Assembly (NCBI GenBank): GCA_965237965.1
Contig: CBDEGT010000003.1
Span: forward strand, 682,001-746,000
Reading direction: 5' to 3'
DNA: 64,000 bases
Source of the DNA: UBA2988 sp965237965
Lineage (GTDB): Bacteria > Gemmatimonadota > Gemmatimonadetes > Longimicrobiales > Gaopeijiaceae
The notes under the pieces were generated by a model. That model saw only the letters and a program-made list of their open reading frames with translations. It was not told where the DNA came from and did no database searches. Both the position numbers and the translations under genes were made by a program. Shown here in pieces: positions 8,443 to 16,259 of the stretch; within the stretch, counting starts at the first letter, position 1, and each line of letters starts with the position of its first letter.

Positions 8443-8883
8443 GTGAGCAGAAAGGCTGCCGCACGTTTCCTCTTCCAGGTCAGGTCGGACTCCGAGCTCC
8501 GGGCCAGGCTGGAGCCGAACCCGACCCCCGACAGCTATGTGGAGGAGGGAGCTCGAGCAGGTCTCGAATTCACGATCGAGGAGCTCAGAGGAGTCGTTGG
8601 GGCCGAGCAGTTTTATCAGAAGACGATCGACGATCCAGCGCTGTACGCCCGTCTGTCGGCGGCCCCCCACGAAGAGGCCGTCGTCGAGATGGCGAGAAGG
8701 ATGGGCTTCGAGTGTCGGTTGGAGGACCTTCAAGCGGTACTGCTGTCTTCCGGCGGCGAGGAGCTGACTGACTCCGATATGGATTCCGTCGCGGGGGGTG
8801 CCGGGTTCTCGTTCCCGGACGTCTGCAAGACCCCATCACCGCTGGCCTCCCCCGTTCCGATTCCGTATCCCAGGGGGTGGTGA
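8443..8883 (+). CDS. Nif11-type RiPP precursor with a duplicated leader
   Basis: Translation from the GTG at 8443 (GGAG at 7-nt spacing) gives 146 residues that begin like a Nif11 leader: MSRKAAARFLFQVRSDSELR. This start is preferred over an ATG at 8407, which has a ribosome site too close to it. The leader contains two Nif11-like halves, about residues 4-55 and 56-105. It ends in ELTDSDMDSVAGG, the classical double-glycine cleavage site (residues 118-119). The remaining 27 residues are the candidate core: one cysteine (C128), seven prolines and a C-terminal tryptophan. Nif11-type leaders are known to guide modification and export of ribosomal peptides. No modification enzyme, peptidase or ABC exporter lies nearby. 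A second precursor follows 32 bp downstream. Confidence 0.78.
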   Translation: MSRKAAARFLFQVRSDSELRARLEPNPTPDSYVEEGARAGLEFTIEELRGVVGAEQFYQKTIDDPALYARLSAAPHEEAVVEMARRMGFECRLEDLQAVLLSSGGEELTDSDMDSVAGGAGFSFPDVCKTPSPLASPVPIPYPRGW

Positions 8884-8915
8884 GTCGAGCACCTACGCCT
8901 GACGAGGACGGCCAC

Positions 8916-9266
8916 ATGAGCGTCGAAGGCATCATCGGGTTCCTGAAGGCACTGCGGGATGACAGCGTCCTCCGGGGTGCCGTGGAAGCCGCTTCACGGG
9001 GTAAGGAAAGGGAGGAGGCCGCAGAAGCGATGGCCGAGATCGGAGCGCGGAAGGGCTATGTGTTCACGGCCGAGGAAGCGCTCATTGCGCGCGCCGCCCT
9101 CCTCTCGACGCGAGGGAGGGAGCTGAACGAGGGGGACCTCGCGTCGGTCGCGGGTGGCGGCTCGTGGGACCAGAAGCTCAAGCAATACGCCGACATCGCG
9201 TCTGAGCTCAGCGGTTACATGGGGGAGCTGGGCAGTGCCACAAAGAATCTCTTCTCCGCCTGGTAG
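8916..9266 (+). CDS. Second Nif11-type RiPP precursor
   Basis: The 116-residue product starts at the ATG at 8916 (GAGG at 8-nt spacing). It is built like its upstream neighbour: a Nif11-like helical leader (SVEGIIGFLKALRDDSVLR... KGYVFTAEEALIA) ending in ELNEGDLASVAGG, with the double glycine at residues 80-81. The roughly 35-residue segment after it has no cysteine and reads as an amphipathic helix, again ending in tryptophan (FSAW). Cores of this sort can be unmodified bacteriocin-like helices or substrates for side-chain chemistry. The pair is likely co-transcribed. The next gene, an OmpA-like lipoprotein, starts 298 bp later; I see no gene in that gap. Confidence 0.72.
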   Translation: MSVEGIIGFLKALRDDSVLRGAVEAASRGKEREEAAEAMAEIGARKGYVFTAEEALIARAALLSTRGRELNEGDLASVAGGGSWDQKLKQYADIASELSGYMGELGSATKNLFSAW

Positions 9267-9564
9267 CCCGCCGCCTTCGAGAGTGCGCGGCGATCGGCGT
9301 CGAACACGCCCTCAGCGAGGACCGAATCTCGCCAGCGCGGCGACGGCAACCTTCCGACGGTTCAGAGCGTCCGGGCATTACCACGGCCCGAAGACCGGGG
9401 CCAGGCGCAGCCCCCCACCGCGTACAAAACCGTCCCCGACAGCCCCCAGAGGCCGGTCAACGCCGGCTACCATCCAGGGGCCGAAAACCGTTCTCCCGCA
9501 TGACGTGGAACGGCTCTTGCTATCCTCCTGACCGAAACTCATCACCTACGTCGGGAGCACTACC

Positions 9565-10245
9565 ATGATCGTCATGACTTCTTCGAAGGCGCGCAGGGCA
9601 CTCGTGGGTTTCTCCACCTTGTCCCTTGTGCTTATCGCAGGCTGCGCCCACGTGAAGCACGATGAACTGAGTACGGAGCTGGCGAGGCTGCGCGAGGAGA
9701 TCAAGAGCGAATATCAGGAGGGAGACCGGATGGTCGCGAGCGACCTTGGCACGCGAGTCGACGGCCTGGACGCCCGCCTGGGAACGCTCGCTGAGCAGCT
9801 CGATCTGCTGAGCGAGACCTTCGACGTCACCGTCCAGAGGATGGAAACGGCAATTCGTTTCAACGTCCCGGTGTTCTTCGACTTCGACGATGCATCCGTC
9901 CGGCCGAACGACCGTGCGGTGCTCGATCGGTTCGCGACCATCGTCAAGGGCTATTACCCCGACGTGTTGATCACCGCAGAGGGATTCACTGATCCGGCCG
10001 GCAGCGCGGAATACAACCGCAGACTCGGCATGAGCCGGGCCGAGGCCGTGCTGGACCATCTCACCGAGCAGGGTGGCCTGCACAGGGAACAACTGCGCGC
10101 TGTGAGCTACGGAGAGGATACCGCTCGGCTCATGAACGTAGAGCGGGGTCCAGGTGAGTCCGGCGTCAAGAATCGGCGGGTGGTTCTGGTCATCGAGGGG
10201 AAGGGAACGGCCGCGCCCGGCAGCACCGTGACGACCCCCTCATAG
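9565..10245 (+). CDS. OmpA-family (Pal-like) lipoprotein
   Basis: The 226-residue protein has a lipoprotein signal peptide (LVLIAGC, Cys27), then a helical coiled-coil-like stretch (residues 33-95). The OmpA C-terminal peptidoglycan-binding domain follows (about residues 105-210). Hallmarks are VFFDFDDASVRPND, the EGFTDPAGSAEYNRRLGMSRAEAV block and the closing NRRVVLVI. The domain binds the diaminopimelate part of the cell wall, so the protein tethers the outer membrane to peptidoglycan. The tail after the domain is low-complexity (Gly/Ser/Thr). The ATG at 9565 has GGGAG at 7-nt spacing; a second ATG three codons on is possible. The gene is followed by a palindrome at 10313-10330 facing the convergent glycosyltransferase gene. 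Confidence 0.92.
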   Translation: MIVMTSSKARRALVGFSTLSLVLIAGCAHVKHDELSTELARLREEIKSEYQEGDRMVASDLGTRVDGLDARLGTLAEQLDLLSETFDVTVQRMETAIRFNVPVFFDFDDASVRPNDRAVLDRFATIVKGYYPDVLITAEGFTDPAGSAEYNRRLGMSRAEAVLDHLTEQGGLHREQLRAVSYGEDTARLMNVERGPGESGVKNRRVVLVIEGKGTAAPGSTVTTPS

Positions 10246-10312
10246 CGAGAGGTTTTGCTTCGCGGATCCGTTCTCGACGCACGCCGATACGGACGCCAGA
10301 TACAGACGGTAG

Positions 10313-10330
10313 GGGCCAGGTACCTGGCCC
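10313..10330. terminator. 18-bp perfect palindrome between convergent genes
   Basis: GGGCCAGGTACCTGGCCC is its own reverse complement and lies between the convergent OmpA-lipoprotein and glycosyltransferase genes. Its half GGGCCAGGTAC recurs at 10361. Placement suits a shared bidirectional terminator, although no T-run is evident. Confidence 0.45.
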
Positions 10331-10374
10331 AGATGCCGCACAGTTACCTGTCGATTTTGTGGGCCAGGTACGGC

Positions 10375-11631
10375 CTAGTTACGAGCAAGCCAGGGCGTGA
10401 ACCAGTCCACGTACTGTTCCAGAAGCCTCGGGAACAGAAACTCGCGCCGGACTTTTTCGCGGCCGCGCCGGCCTAGCCGGCGAGCGTTATCCCTGTTCTC
10501 GAGCAAATGTGTCACACGATCGGCGCACTTCGCGACGCTATCCACCAGGAAGCCGTTCCAACCGTCCCGGACCTGATACCGGATACCGCCCACGTCCCCG
10601 GCAACGACCGCTCTACGCTTCCACAAGGCCTCGGCCACGGTCAACCCGAAGCCCTCCCGCAGCGACTTCTGCAGAACGACATGGGCACCTCGTTGAAACG
10701 CGTTGACCTCGTGGGCATTCGCGTTCACTTCCTTAAGCGGCACGTTGAGCGCAAGCAGATGCGCGTCGGGATCGTTACCTGCGGCTCGGTGCACGCGCCT
10801 GTAAACGACAGCTCCCTCAGGATCATCGTTCGCCATCGACGCCATATACACCAGCTGGATTCCCGGTATGCGTGCTTTGACGCGCCGATAGGCTTCCAAC
10901 ACCCCCAGGGGATCTTTCCAAGGATCGAACCTGGAAACCTGAAGCATGTACGGTCTTTGGGTGTCGACTCCGTACTTCCTTAGGACGGTGGAAACGGCCC
11001 CAGCCTGTAGCGTTGCGTTCTTGGGTCGGAACGGATCTATGCACGGAAGAGCCGTTGCCGTTCTCGTCGTCAGACCACTCGGCACATACTCTCTGGTAGA
11101 GAACACCGCGAGGTCATAGTCATCCAGGTACGGAGCGAGCGCATTCCATGTCCGCGCGTGCGGCTCCGTAAGGTCGATATGACAGCGCCACATCCATCGT
11201 GCCGAACCGTTGAAGTGTGAGCGTACCGCGAGCGGCTGAGGGTCGTGCACGACAACGACGTCATAGCGATCGATGTGCCGGGCCAGGCCACGCGCTATGT
11301 CGCTGTTGGTCGCGTCATAAACCTCCATGAACCGGGGTGACCATCGGACCTTCTTTCCCTGGAGCGCATTGTGGAAGGTCTTCGTGACGTCGTAGAACGA
11401 GTTGTCCAACCGTGGGACGTACCAATCGGCTTTGATCCCCACATCTCGCATCAAGGGAATCAGGCTCAGAAGCATCTCGGCGACACCGCCGCCGACCGCC
11501 GTCGCGCTCAGATGCAGCACCCGCGCGCCGCGCAGAGAAGCGGATCTGTCGCGGATCCGGTCGACCGTGTCGGCGCCTACCAGCGGTAAATAGTCATCGA
11601 GCCTGGCATTGGAGTATGGGGCTCGGGTCAC
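10375..11631 (-). CDS. TreT-like trehalose glycosyltransferring synthase (GT4)
   Basis: The 418-residue protein reads as a GT4 glycosyltransferase of the trehalose-synthase TreT / trehalose phosphorylase group. Typical pieces are VLHLSATAVGGGVAEMLLSL near the N-terminus, FYDVTKTFHNALQG, VVVHDPQPLA, the ISRFDP-like QVSRFDPWKDP and the EGFGLTVAEALWK nucleotide-sugar motif. TreT reversibly makes trehalose from a nucleotide-diphosphate glucose and glucose. A longer frame exists upstream to 11757. The GTG at 11629-11631 is chosen because a GGGAGGAG site precedes it and the resulting length matches the family. No partner trehalose genes lie beside it. It converges on the OmpA lipoprotein gene. Confidence 0.85.
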   Translation of the reverse strand: MTRAPYSNARLDDYLPLVGADTVDRIRDRSASLRGARVLHLSATAVGGGVAEMLLSLIPLMRDVGIKADWYVPRLDNSFYDVTKTFHNALQGKKVRWSPRFMEVYDATNSDIARGLARHIDRYDVVVVHDPQPLAVRSHFNGSARWMWRCHIDLTEPHARTWNALAPYLDDYDLAVFSTREYVPSGLTTRTATALPCIDPFRPKNATLQAGAVSTVLRKYGVDTQRPYMLQVSRFDPWKDPLGVLEAYRRVKARIPGIQLVYMASMANDDPEGAVVYRRVHRAAGNDPDAHLLALNVPLKEVNANAHEVNAFQRGAHVVLQKSLREGFGLTVAEALWKRRAVVAGDVGGIRYQVRDGWNGFLVDSVAKCADRVTHLLENRDNARRLGRRGREKVRREFLFPRLLEQYVDWFTPWLARN

Positions 11632-11891
11632 GAACCTGGTGCTCCTCCCCGCAGCGGAGTGTCCCCTCGTTCCGCGAACCGGCGTGTTTTCGTGGAAGCG
11701 ACGCGAGTTTGGTTGCCAGGGCCGTGCCGGCGCGGAGAACCCAACCCCCGGCACCACAACTGCGGCCCAGTAAATGGCTTAGCGAGTCGGTGGCGGAACA
11801 CGGGTGGCCCACGACGGCTGTAGGTGATGGATTGTTGCAACGGTGTCGGGCACACTGAGGGGATGGTGCAACGGGGGCGCTGATCCGAAGC

Positions 11892-11921
11892 GGGCCGCCC
11901 GGGCGTGCACCCGGACGGCCC
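11892..11921 (-). terminator. Terminator hairpin after the cold-shock gene
   Basis: A 12-bp stem (11892-11903 with 11910-11921, one G-U pair on the minus-strand RNA) with a 6-nt loop begins 12 nt after the cold-shock stop codon. It lacks a T-run but the stem is very stable. Confidence 0.6.
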
Positions 11922-11933
11922 CTCTCGGGTCGG

Positions 11934-12140
11934 CTAAAGCCTGGCCACGTTCTCGGCGGCAGGACCCTTCTGACCCTGCACTATGTCGAACTCGACTCGG
12001 GCGCCTTCATCCAGGCTCTTGAAGCCTTCACCTTGGATGGACGAGTGATGGACGAAACAGTCCTTGCTTCCGTCCTCGGGCGTGATGAAGCCGAAGCCCT
12101 TGCTGTCGTTGAACCACTTTACGGTCCCGGTGGTACGCAT
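11934..12140 (-). CDS. Cold-shock domain protein (CspA family)
   Basis: The 68-residue protein is a complete cold-shock domain. RNP1 is KGFGFI (about residues 13-18) and RNP2 is DCFVHHSSI (about 27-35), followed by EGARVEFDIVQGQKGPAAENV. It binds single-stranded RNA and DNA and keeps mRNA unstructured. The unusual feature is Cys in place of the common Val/Ile in front of FVH. The ATG at 12138-12140 has AAGGGGA at about 6-nt spacing, so the longer upstream frame is not used. A stable hairpin follows the stop. Confidence 0.96.
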   Translation of the reverse strand: MRTTGTVKWFNDSKGFGFITPEDGSKDCFVHHSSIQGEGFKSLDEGARVEFDIVQGQKGPAAENVARL

Positions 12141-12220
12141 GATAACGTCCCCTTCTTGCTGTACTGGTGCTCTCGGGGTCCGGTATCTCCGTACCTTTCG
12201 ATTCACCATTTGCTGGCGGG

Positions 12221-12251
12221 CAAGAAAAAGACCCGGGCGAAGCGCCCAGGT
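12221..12251 (-). terminator. Rho-independent terminator on the minus strand
   Basis: A 9-bp stem (12231-12239 with 12243-12251) with a 3-nt loop is followed on the minus strand by CTTTTTCTTG. It is positioned to end a transcript from the small gene at 12360-12608, and it keeps that transcript out of the cold-shock gene. Confidence 0.75.
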
Positions 12252-12359
12252 CCATTTTCGTCACCGGTCTCCGGCCGAGGCGGAGCTTTTTCGCCGTGCA
12301 AAGCGTAGCGGCTGGAAGCAAGATCCGCAACTCCCCTCCTCTCGGAAGGGGGTCTGTTG

Positions 12360-12608
12360 CTATAAACCAGCGACGAGTCGGACCGCCCGAACCGTCCAGG
12401 TGACCCCGGCCCCGGCCCGAGAAACCCGCTGTTCCTGGGGAGTCATCTCGTAGCGCTCGATCGAAGGATCGCTACCGAAGCGTTCTATGGAGCTCAGGAT
12501 CCGGGAGGTCGCGGCGGCGCTCCCCGTATATCCCTGGATCTCCTCTCGCAAAGCCGGATCGGTAATCACGGCACAGCGGTATCGGGCAAGCGAGAACGAC
12601 TGAGTCAT
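12360..12608 (-). CDS. Hypothetical 82-residue protein
   Basis: This short frame is not recognised. It starts at an ATG with GGAG about 9 nt upstream and contains a charged central segment (ERFGSDPSIERYEMTPQEQR) with a hydrophobic C-terminus (VTWTVRAVRLVAGL). Support for a real gene comes mainly from the rho-independent terminator that follows about 110 nt downstream on the same strand. No membrane segment, signal peptide or motif is evident. Confidence 0.45.
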   Translation of the reverse strand: MTQSFSLARYRCAVITDPALREEIQGYTGSAAATSRILSSIERFGSDPSIERYEMTPQEQRVSRAGAGVTWTVRAVRLVAGL

Positions 12609-12715
12609 GACTCGAGCTCCAGACAGGGTGCCGGAAAGACGCCCAAGGCGACGAAAGAAAGCTAGCGGGAGTCGGGCAGGATCCCTAATGAGCGCTGGAG
12701 CCGCTTCCGTTCAGT

Positions 12716-13384
12716 TCAGCGGACCACGCCAAGAGCCATGCCGTCATGACCCTTGGCTCCGACCGTCTGGAGCACGATCGCAGAAACTCGCTTCTCAGCC
12801 GCCAACGTTTCGTTGAAGCGCCTCACGCCTGTCACCATGTCGTCCGTGTTGGCCGGATTCAGGACCTCGCCCTCGCGTATTACGTTGTCTGCCACGATCA
12901 CTGTGCCCCGTCGAGATAGGCGAAGTGCCCAGTCGAAGTACTCGGTGTACGGAGGCTTGTCTGCGTCGATGAAGATCAGGTCGAAAGGGCCAGCACCTTC
13001 GTCCTCAAGCTGTGGGAGCACGTCCAGGCCTCGCCCGACGCGTACCGTCACACGATCACCCACCCCCGCACGTTCCAAGTTGCTACGTGCAACTCTCGCG
13101 TAATCCGGATCTGCCTCGATGGAGATCAACGCACCCGTGGCTGGAAGGGCACGAGCCATCCAGATCGTGCTGTATGCGCCCAGAGTTCCGATCTCCAGGA
13201 TACGGGTCGCCTTACAAAGCAGCACCAACACATGCAGCAGCTTGCCCTCGGTTGGAGTGACGCTGATTTGTGGCATGCCCGCTTCGATCAGTGCCTTCTC
13301 CACCCCAGCGAGCGCTCCATCCTCCGGAGCGAACAGGGCCCCGATGTATCGGTCCACGTCTACGAATATGTGATCCAGGCTCAT
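12716..13384 (-). CDS. SAM-dependent O-methyltransferase, caffeoyl-CoA OMT type
   Basis: The 222-residue enzyme matches the cation-dependent O-methyltransferase family in length and motifs. The SAM-binding motif I is ILEIGTLGAYSTIWMA (about residues 62-77), followed by the acidic strand ISIEADPDYA. The metal/catalytic block DLIFIDADKPPYTEYFDWA and the VADNVIREG loop with its Asp-Asn pair come next. It transfers a methyl group to a catechol-like or other vicinal hydroxyl acceptor; substrate unknown. The ATG at 13382-13384 has GAGGG at 5-nt spacing. It stands alone between the small minus-strand gene and the plus-strand 52-residue protein. Confidence 0.92.
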   Translation of the reverse strand: MSLDHIFVDVDRYIGALFAPEDGALAGVEKALIEAGMPQISVTPTEGKLLHVLVLLCKATRILEIGTLGAYSTIWMARALPATGALISIEADPDYARVARSNLERAGVGDRVTVRVGRGLDVLPQLEDEGAGPFDLIFIDADKPPYTEYFDWALRLSRRGTVIVADNVIREGEVLNPANTDDMVTGVRRFNETLAAEKRVSAIVLQTVGAKGHDGMALGVVR

Positions 13385-13639
13385 GCTAACCCTCGATGGA
13401 AGGCTGGTCTCAGGGCGGGGACAGCGAGAGACCGGCCAGAATGCCAGAAGCAGTCCGCTGATCTCCTACACACCAACATGCAGGCCGCTGCGCAGCATGG
13501 CCATCCGTCGAGCCAGCTCGGGCCCGCGCAAACCCCGAGCGTGGAGCGGTGCCAAGAGGTCCGTGACGCTTTTCGGCATCAGCGGGGTATCATCCAGCAG
13601 ATGTCATGATCCTGCAGCCAATCTTCGGGGAGGCACACA

Positions 13640-13798
13640 TTGGCTAAACGACCAAACTACGGATTCCAGAAGCATCAGAAAGAGTTGAAGAAGCAAAAGA
13701 AGCGTGAGCAAAAGGAAGAGAAGAAGCGCTTGAAGGCCCAGGTCGCCGAGGACGTTAGTCCACCCCAGGCCGATGCCCCGGAAAACGAGCGCACCTGA
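13640..13798 (+). CDS. Small basic protein, 52 residues, TTG start
   Basis: Translation from a TTG at 13640 gives a 52-residue, strongly basic protein: MAKRPNYGFQKHQKELKKQK, then a run of Lys/Glu/Arg and an acidic, proline-containing tail. GGGGAGG ends 6 nt before the TTG, an ideal ribosome site. Small proteins opening with (A)RPNY(G/S)F-K-QRE and a Lys-rich helix are common among proteobacteria and related phyla as uncharacterised conserved proteins. It is probably a nucleic-acid or ribosome-associated helix, but no function is established. An apparent minus-strand frame over the same bases is its leucine-rich antisense shadow. Confidence 0.8.
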   Translation: MAKRPNYGFQKHQKELKKQKKREQKEEKKRLKAQVAEDVSPPQADAPENERT

Positions 13799-13804
13799 CA
13801 CGCG

Positions 13805-14563
13805 TTAGATCTCGCCCACGGCGCGAGCCGCGCTCGATCCTGTGCCGTTGGCCCTTGTCGAGAAGCTTTGCGAACAGGGGTGGAACTGCTGGGGCGCTTC
13901 GATCGGGAGGTGCACCAACACCGTTTCCACCCCCTCGTCGCTGGTGATTACATGGTCGTGCTGGTTCGCTGGCGCCTCTTGGCAACCTGGACTCAGGTTC
14001 ACAAAGGAAACGACGATGCTGGAGCCCACAATCTTGGCCGGGGCTATGTCGTACAACATGAGCATGACCACAACCAACAGACTGCCGCCGCCCACTGACG
14101 TGCCACCAATGACAACTCCGCATAGCGCTCCCGCCACGATGCCGCCGTATCCTCGGCCGGATTTTGGCTCACTATTGGTGAGAGCGCTCTCTCGCCTCCT
14201 AGCAAACTGCGTCGCAAGAACGCTTCCGACGAGTATCAAGCAGATAACGAGCTTCAACCAATCATTGAAGGCATCACCGAGGCGCTCTAGCAGGAACGAG
14301 ATCAAGAAGATGCCGACCACGGTACCGGGTAGGCTGCCTATGAGCAGATCTAGGGTGGTGCCCCAATGAACCGTGCCCTGCCAGGACATGCTGCGGCGAA
14401 CCGTAGTATCTCTTCCACGAACATGTAAAGCGTCCCCGTTAGGGCGGTCCGATCTCATAGCTGCCACGGTTTCGCGCTTGGCCGACACGAGAGCGCTCGC
14501 CAAGAACGTGGTGCAACCGATTGTCGGGCTGGAAAGCAAGGTAGGATTCGGCCGGCGGGTCAC
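13805..14563 (-). pseudogene. Remnant of a TauE/SafE-family permease
   Basis: The central part of this frame (GTVHWGTTLDLLIGSLPGTV, then membrane helices through GGIVAGALCGVVIGGTSVGGGSLLVVVMLML and IVGSSIVVSF) matches the middle of TauE/SafE sulfite/anion exporters. The usual N-terminal half with the first glycine-rich repeat is missing. The C-terminal 60 residues after VSFVNLSP lose all hydrophobic character, as after a frameshift or deletion. The total length of about 250 with only about five membrane segments is too short for a working permease with two repeats. It is most likely a decayed fragment. The 215 bp between it and the next gene at 14779 hold nothing I recognise. Confidence 0.65.
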
Positions 14564-14778
14564 CAGGGTGCTCCGACGTGGCCCCAGCGTTGTTCCAGCA
14601 GTCGTGGAGACCCGAGGTCGACTTGCCTATTGACCCCGAGCCTCCCCCACTACGTCTGCACGTTTGCGACCTCTGCCGGGCACGAGGCCAAGGCAGCGCC
14701 GTGGCCAAGAGTTCACCAGCCTAGACCTAGACCGTCCCGCCGCCCAACGAGACCGCGGGTTGGGCCACCCCCCGCGCT

Positions 14779-16005
14779 CTAACGCTGGAGGGAATAACCC
14801 AAGTTCCGACCGACGAGCTTGCTCGGATCCGCGTTGGGCTTCGGTACGTACTTGTCCACGTGCCCGGTGTCGAAGTTTACGACGTACACGTTGCCGTCTT
14901 GGTCCACATCCATTTGGTGGGGTCGCGACATGCCACCGGGTGCTCGGTTCGATGCGTTTTCCCACCTCTCCGGATCTCCCGGCGATCCGAACCCGCGCGA
15001 CGTGAACCCGTACGTGCCCCAGCCGTACTGATACTCGCCGTTCGTGCTGTACTTCATGATCCGGTTCAGCACCGCCGACGTGACCCACACCGCATTGTTC
15101 TCGTCGACGCTCACGTCGACCGGGAAGTAGATGTCGGGCCATTCCTCGACGAACTCACCCTCCGGAGTGAACACCTGGACGCGGCTGTTGCCGCGGTCGG
15201 CAACGTAGACCCGGCCGTCCCGGTCCACGTCGACGCCGTGCACGAGATCGAATTGCCCGGGGCCGGTACCGAGCTCGCCCCACTCCATCATATACTCACC
15301 GTCTGCATTGTACTTGACGATGCGCGAGTTCCAGTATCCGTCGGCCAGGAGAAAGCTCCCGTCCGGGAGGAAGGCCAGCGAAGCGTTTTGACCGAAGTCG
15401 AGCGGGCCCGGGTTCTTGTTCGCCCGCACGTCGTCCCGGGTCCCGACCGGGTTCGGATCCCTGAGCTGCATCACCAACTCGCTTCCGTCGTTGCTGAATT
15501 TCAGGATCTGCTCGTGGACCCCGTTGCCCCCACGCTCGACGACCCAGACGTGACGCTCCGAATCGTAGGGACTGATGTAGAGCGCATGTGGCCGGTTGAA
15601 GAGCGAATCCCACTGCGACCATCGTTCGATGATGTTCCCGTCCCCGTCGACTACGACGACGTAGTTCGTGGCGCCGGGCCGCTCCTGGGGTCGTATGTCC
15701 TGTGGAATTCGTTCGCCGCTCACGCCGACCATCGACGTGCGCTCCATGTCTCCCCACAACCCGACGATGATCCGGTCCGGGGTGTCGGCCGCGATAGCCC
15801 CCCCCTGTCCCCAGGTCCAGGTCTCGTCGTGGTCCGGCGCTGGCTTCCACCAGTCCGCCACAGCGGTGTACTCTCCAGTCCTCTCGTCCCCACCCTTTTC
15901 GGTCACCCGCTGCGCATTCGCAGCGTCATTCTGCCCAGCGCAGCTGGACAGCGTCACCACGCCAACGGTGGCCAAGACGGTCGCGACAACGGCCTTCACT
16001 GTCAT
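14779..16005 (-). CDS. NHL-repeat beta-propeller lipoprotein (paralog 1)
   Basis: The 408-residue protein begins with a lipoprotein signal (LSSCAG, Cys22). It then carries a family-specific N-terminal segment (KGGDERTGEY...WWKPAPDHDETWTWGQ) and at least five NHL repeats forming a six-bladed propeller. Typical blades are FLLADGYWNSRIVKYNADGEY, GPGQFDLVHGVDVDRDGRVYVADRGNSRVQVF and PHQMDVDQDGNVYVV. The DGYxNSRI blade resembles the peptidyl-alpha-hydroxyglycine lyase (PAL) propeller, although lyase activity is not shown. Three close relatives lie in this window. A TTGACA-containing promoter sits about 120 nt upstream, so it has its own transcription start even though the plug-domain gene precedes it on the same strand. 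Confidence 0.85.
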   Translation of the reverse strand: MTVKAVVATVLATVGVVTLSSCAGQNDAANAQRVTEKGGDERTGEYTAVADWWKPAPDHDETWTWGQGGAIAADTPDRIIVGLWGDMERTSMVGVSGERIPQDIRPQERPGATNYVVVVDGDGNIIERWSQWDSLFNRPHALYISPYDSERHVWVVERGGNGVHEQILKFSNDGSELVMQLRDPNPVGTRDDVRANKNPGPLDFGQNASLAFLPDGSFLLADGYWNSRIVKYNADGEYMMEWGELGTGPGQFDLVHGVDVDRDGRVYVADRGNSRVQVFTPEGEFVEEWPDIYFPVDVSVDENNAVWVTSAVLNRIMKYSTNGEYQYGWGTYGFTSRGFGSPGDPERWENASNRAPGGMSRPHQMDVDQDGNVYVVNFDTGHVDKYVPKPNADPSKLVGRNLGYSLQR

Positions 16006-16100
16006 GATGCCTCTCTTTCGCTATCCAGGGCGCCTCCGCGGACGACCCACGTGTCAGTGCGGGTTCAGTCTCACCCGGCGGTAGGCCCGGCCAAGCTCAC

Positions 16101-16129
16101 GTGTTACGCTCTCGACCACTAGTTGTCAA
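16101..16129 (-). promoter_or_regulatory. Candidate sigma70 promoter of NHL paralog 1
   Basis: A consensus -35 TTGACA (minus strand, 16124-16129) is followed after 17 nt by a weak -10 TAACAC (16101-16106). The predicted transcript starts about 90 nt before the lipoprotein gene. Confidence 0.45.
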
Positions 16130-16259
16130 GGACGTAGTCGGGTTGAGGGAGCCCGCCGGGCGGCGGACAACGCCGTAGGGCGCCCGAACTCCGTGACGAG
16201 CCACTTAATATCGGGAGGATGAGGGAGCCGCAGGTCCGAGAAATTCAGATCGAACGGGG

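Noticed and set aside
12265..12295. Plus-strand terminator-like CTCCG/CGGAG stem followed by CTTTTT
   Set aside because: The stem is only 5 bp and there is no plus-strand gene upstream for it to serve.
13604..13801. Minus-strand frame with a striking leucine-rich, membrane-like sequence
   Set aside because: It is the antisense of the Lys-rich plus-strand gene at 13640-13798, which has an ideal ribosome site; AAG/GAG codons read backward give Leu/Phe.
14860..16122. 420-codon plus-strand open frame (and similar ones at 21908-22933, 23159-24556 and 47997-49241)
   Set aside because: All are opposite the NHL lipoprotein genes and repeat one another only because the true genes are paralogs. They are rich in Val, Asp and His from reversed codons and have no signal peptide or motif.
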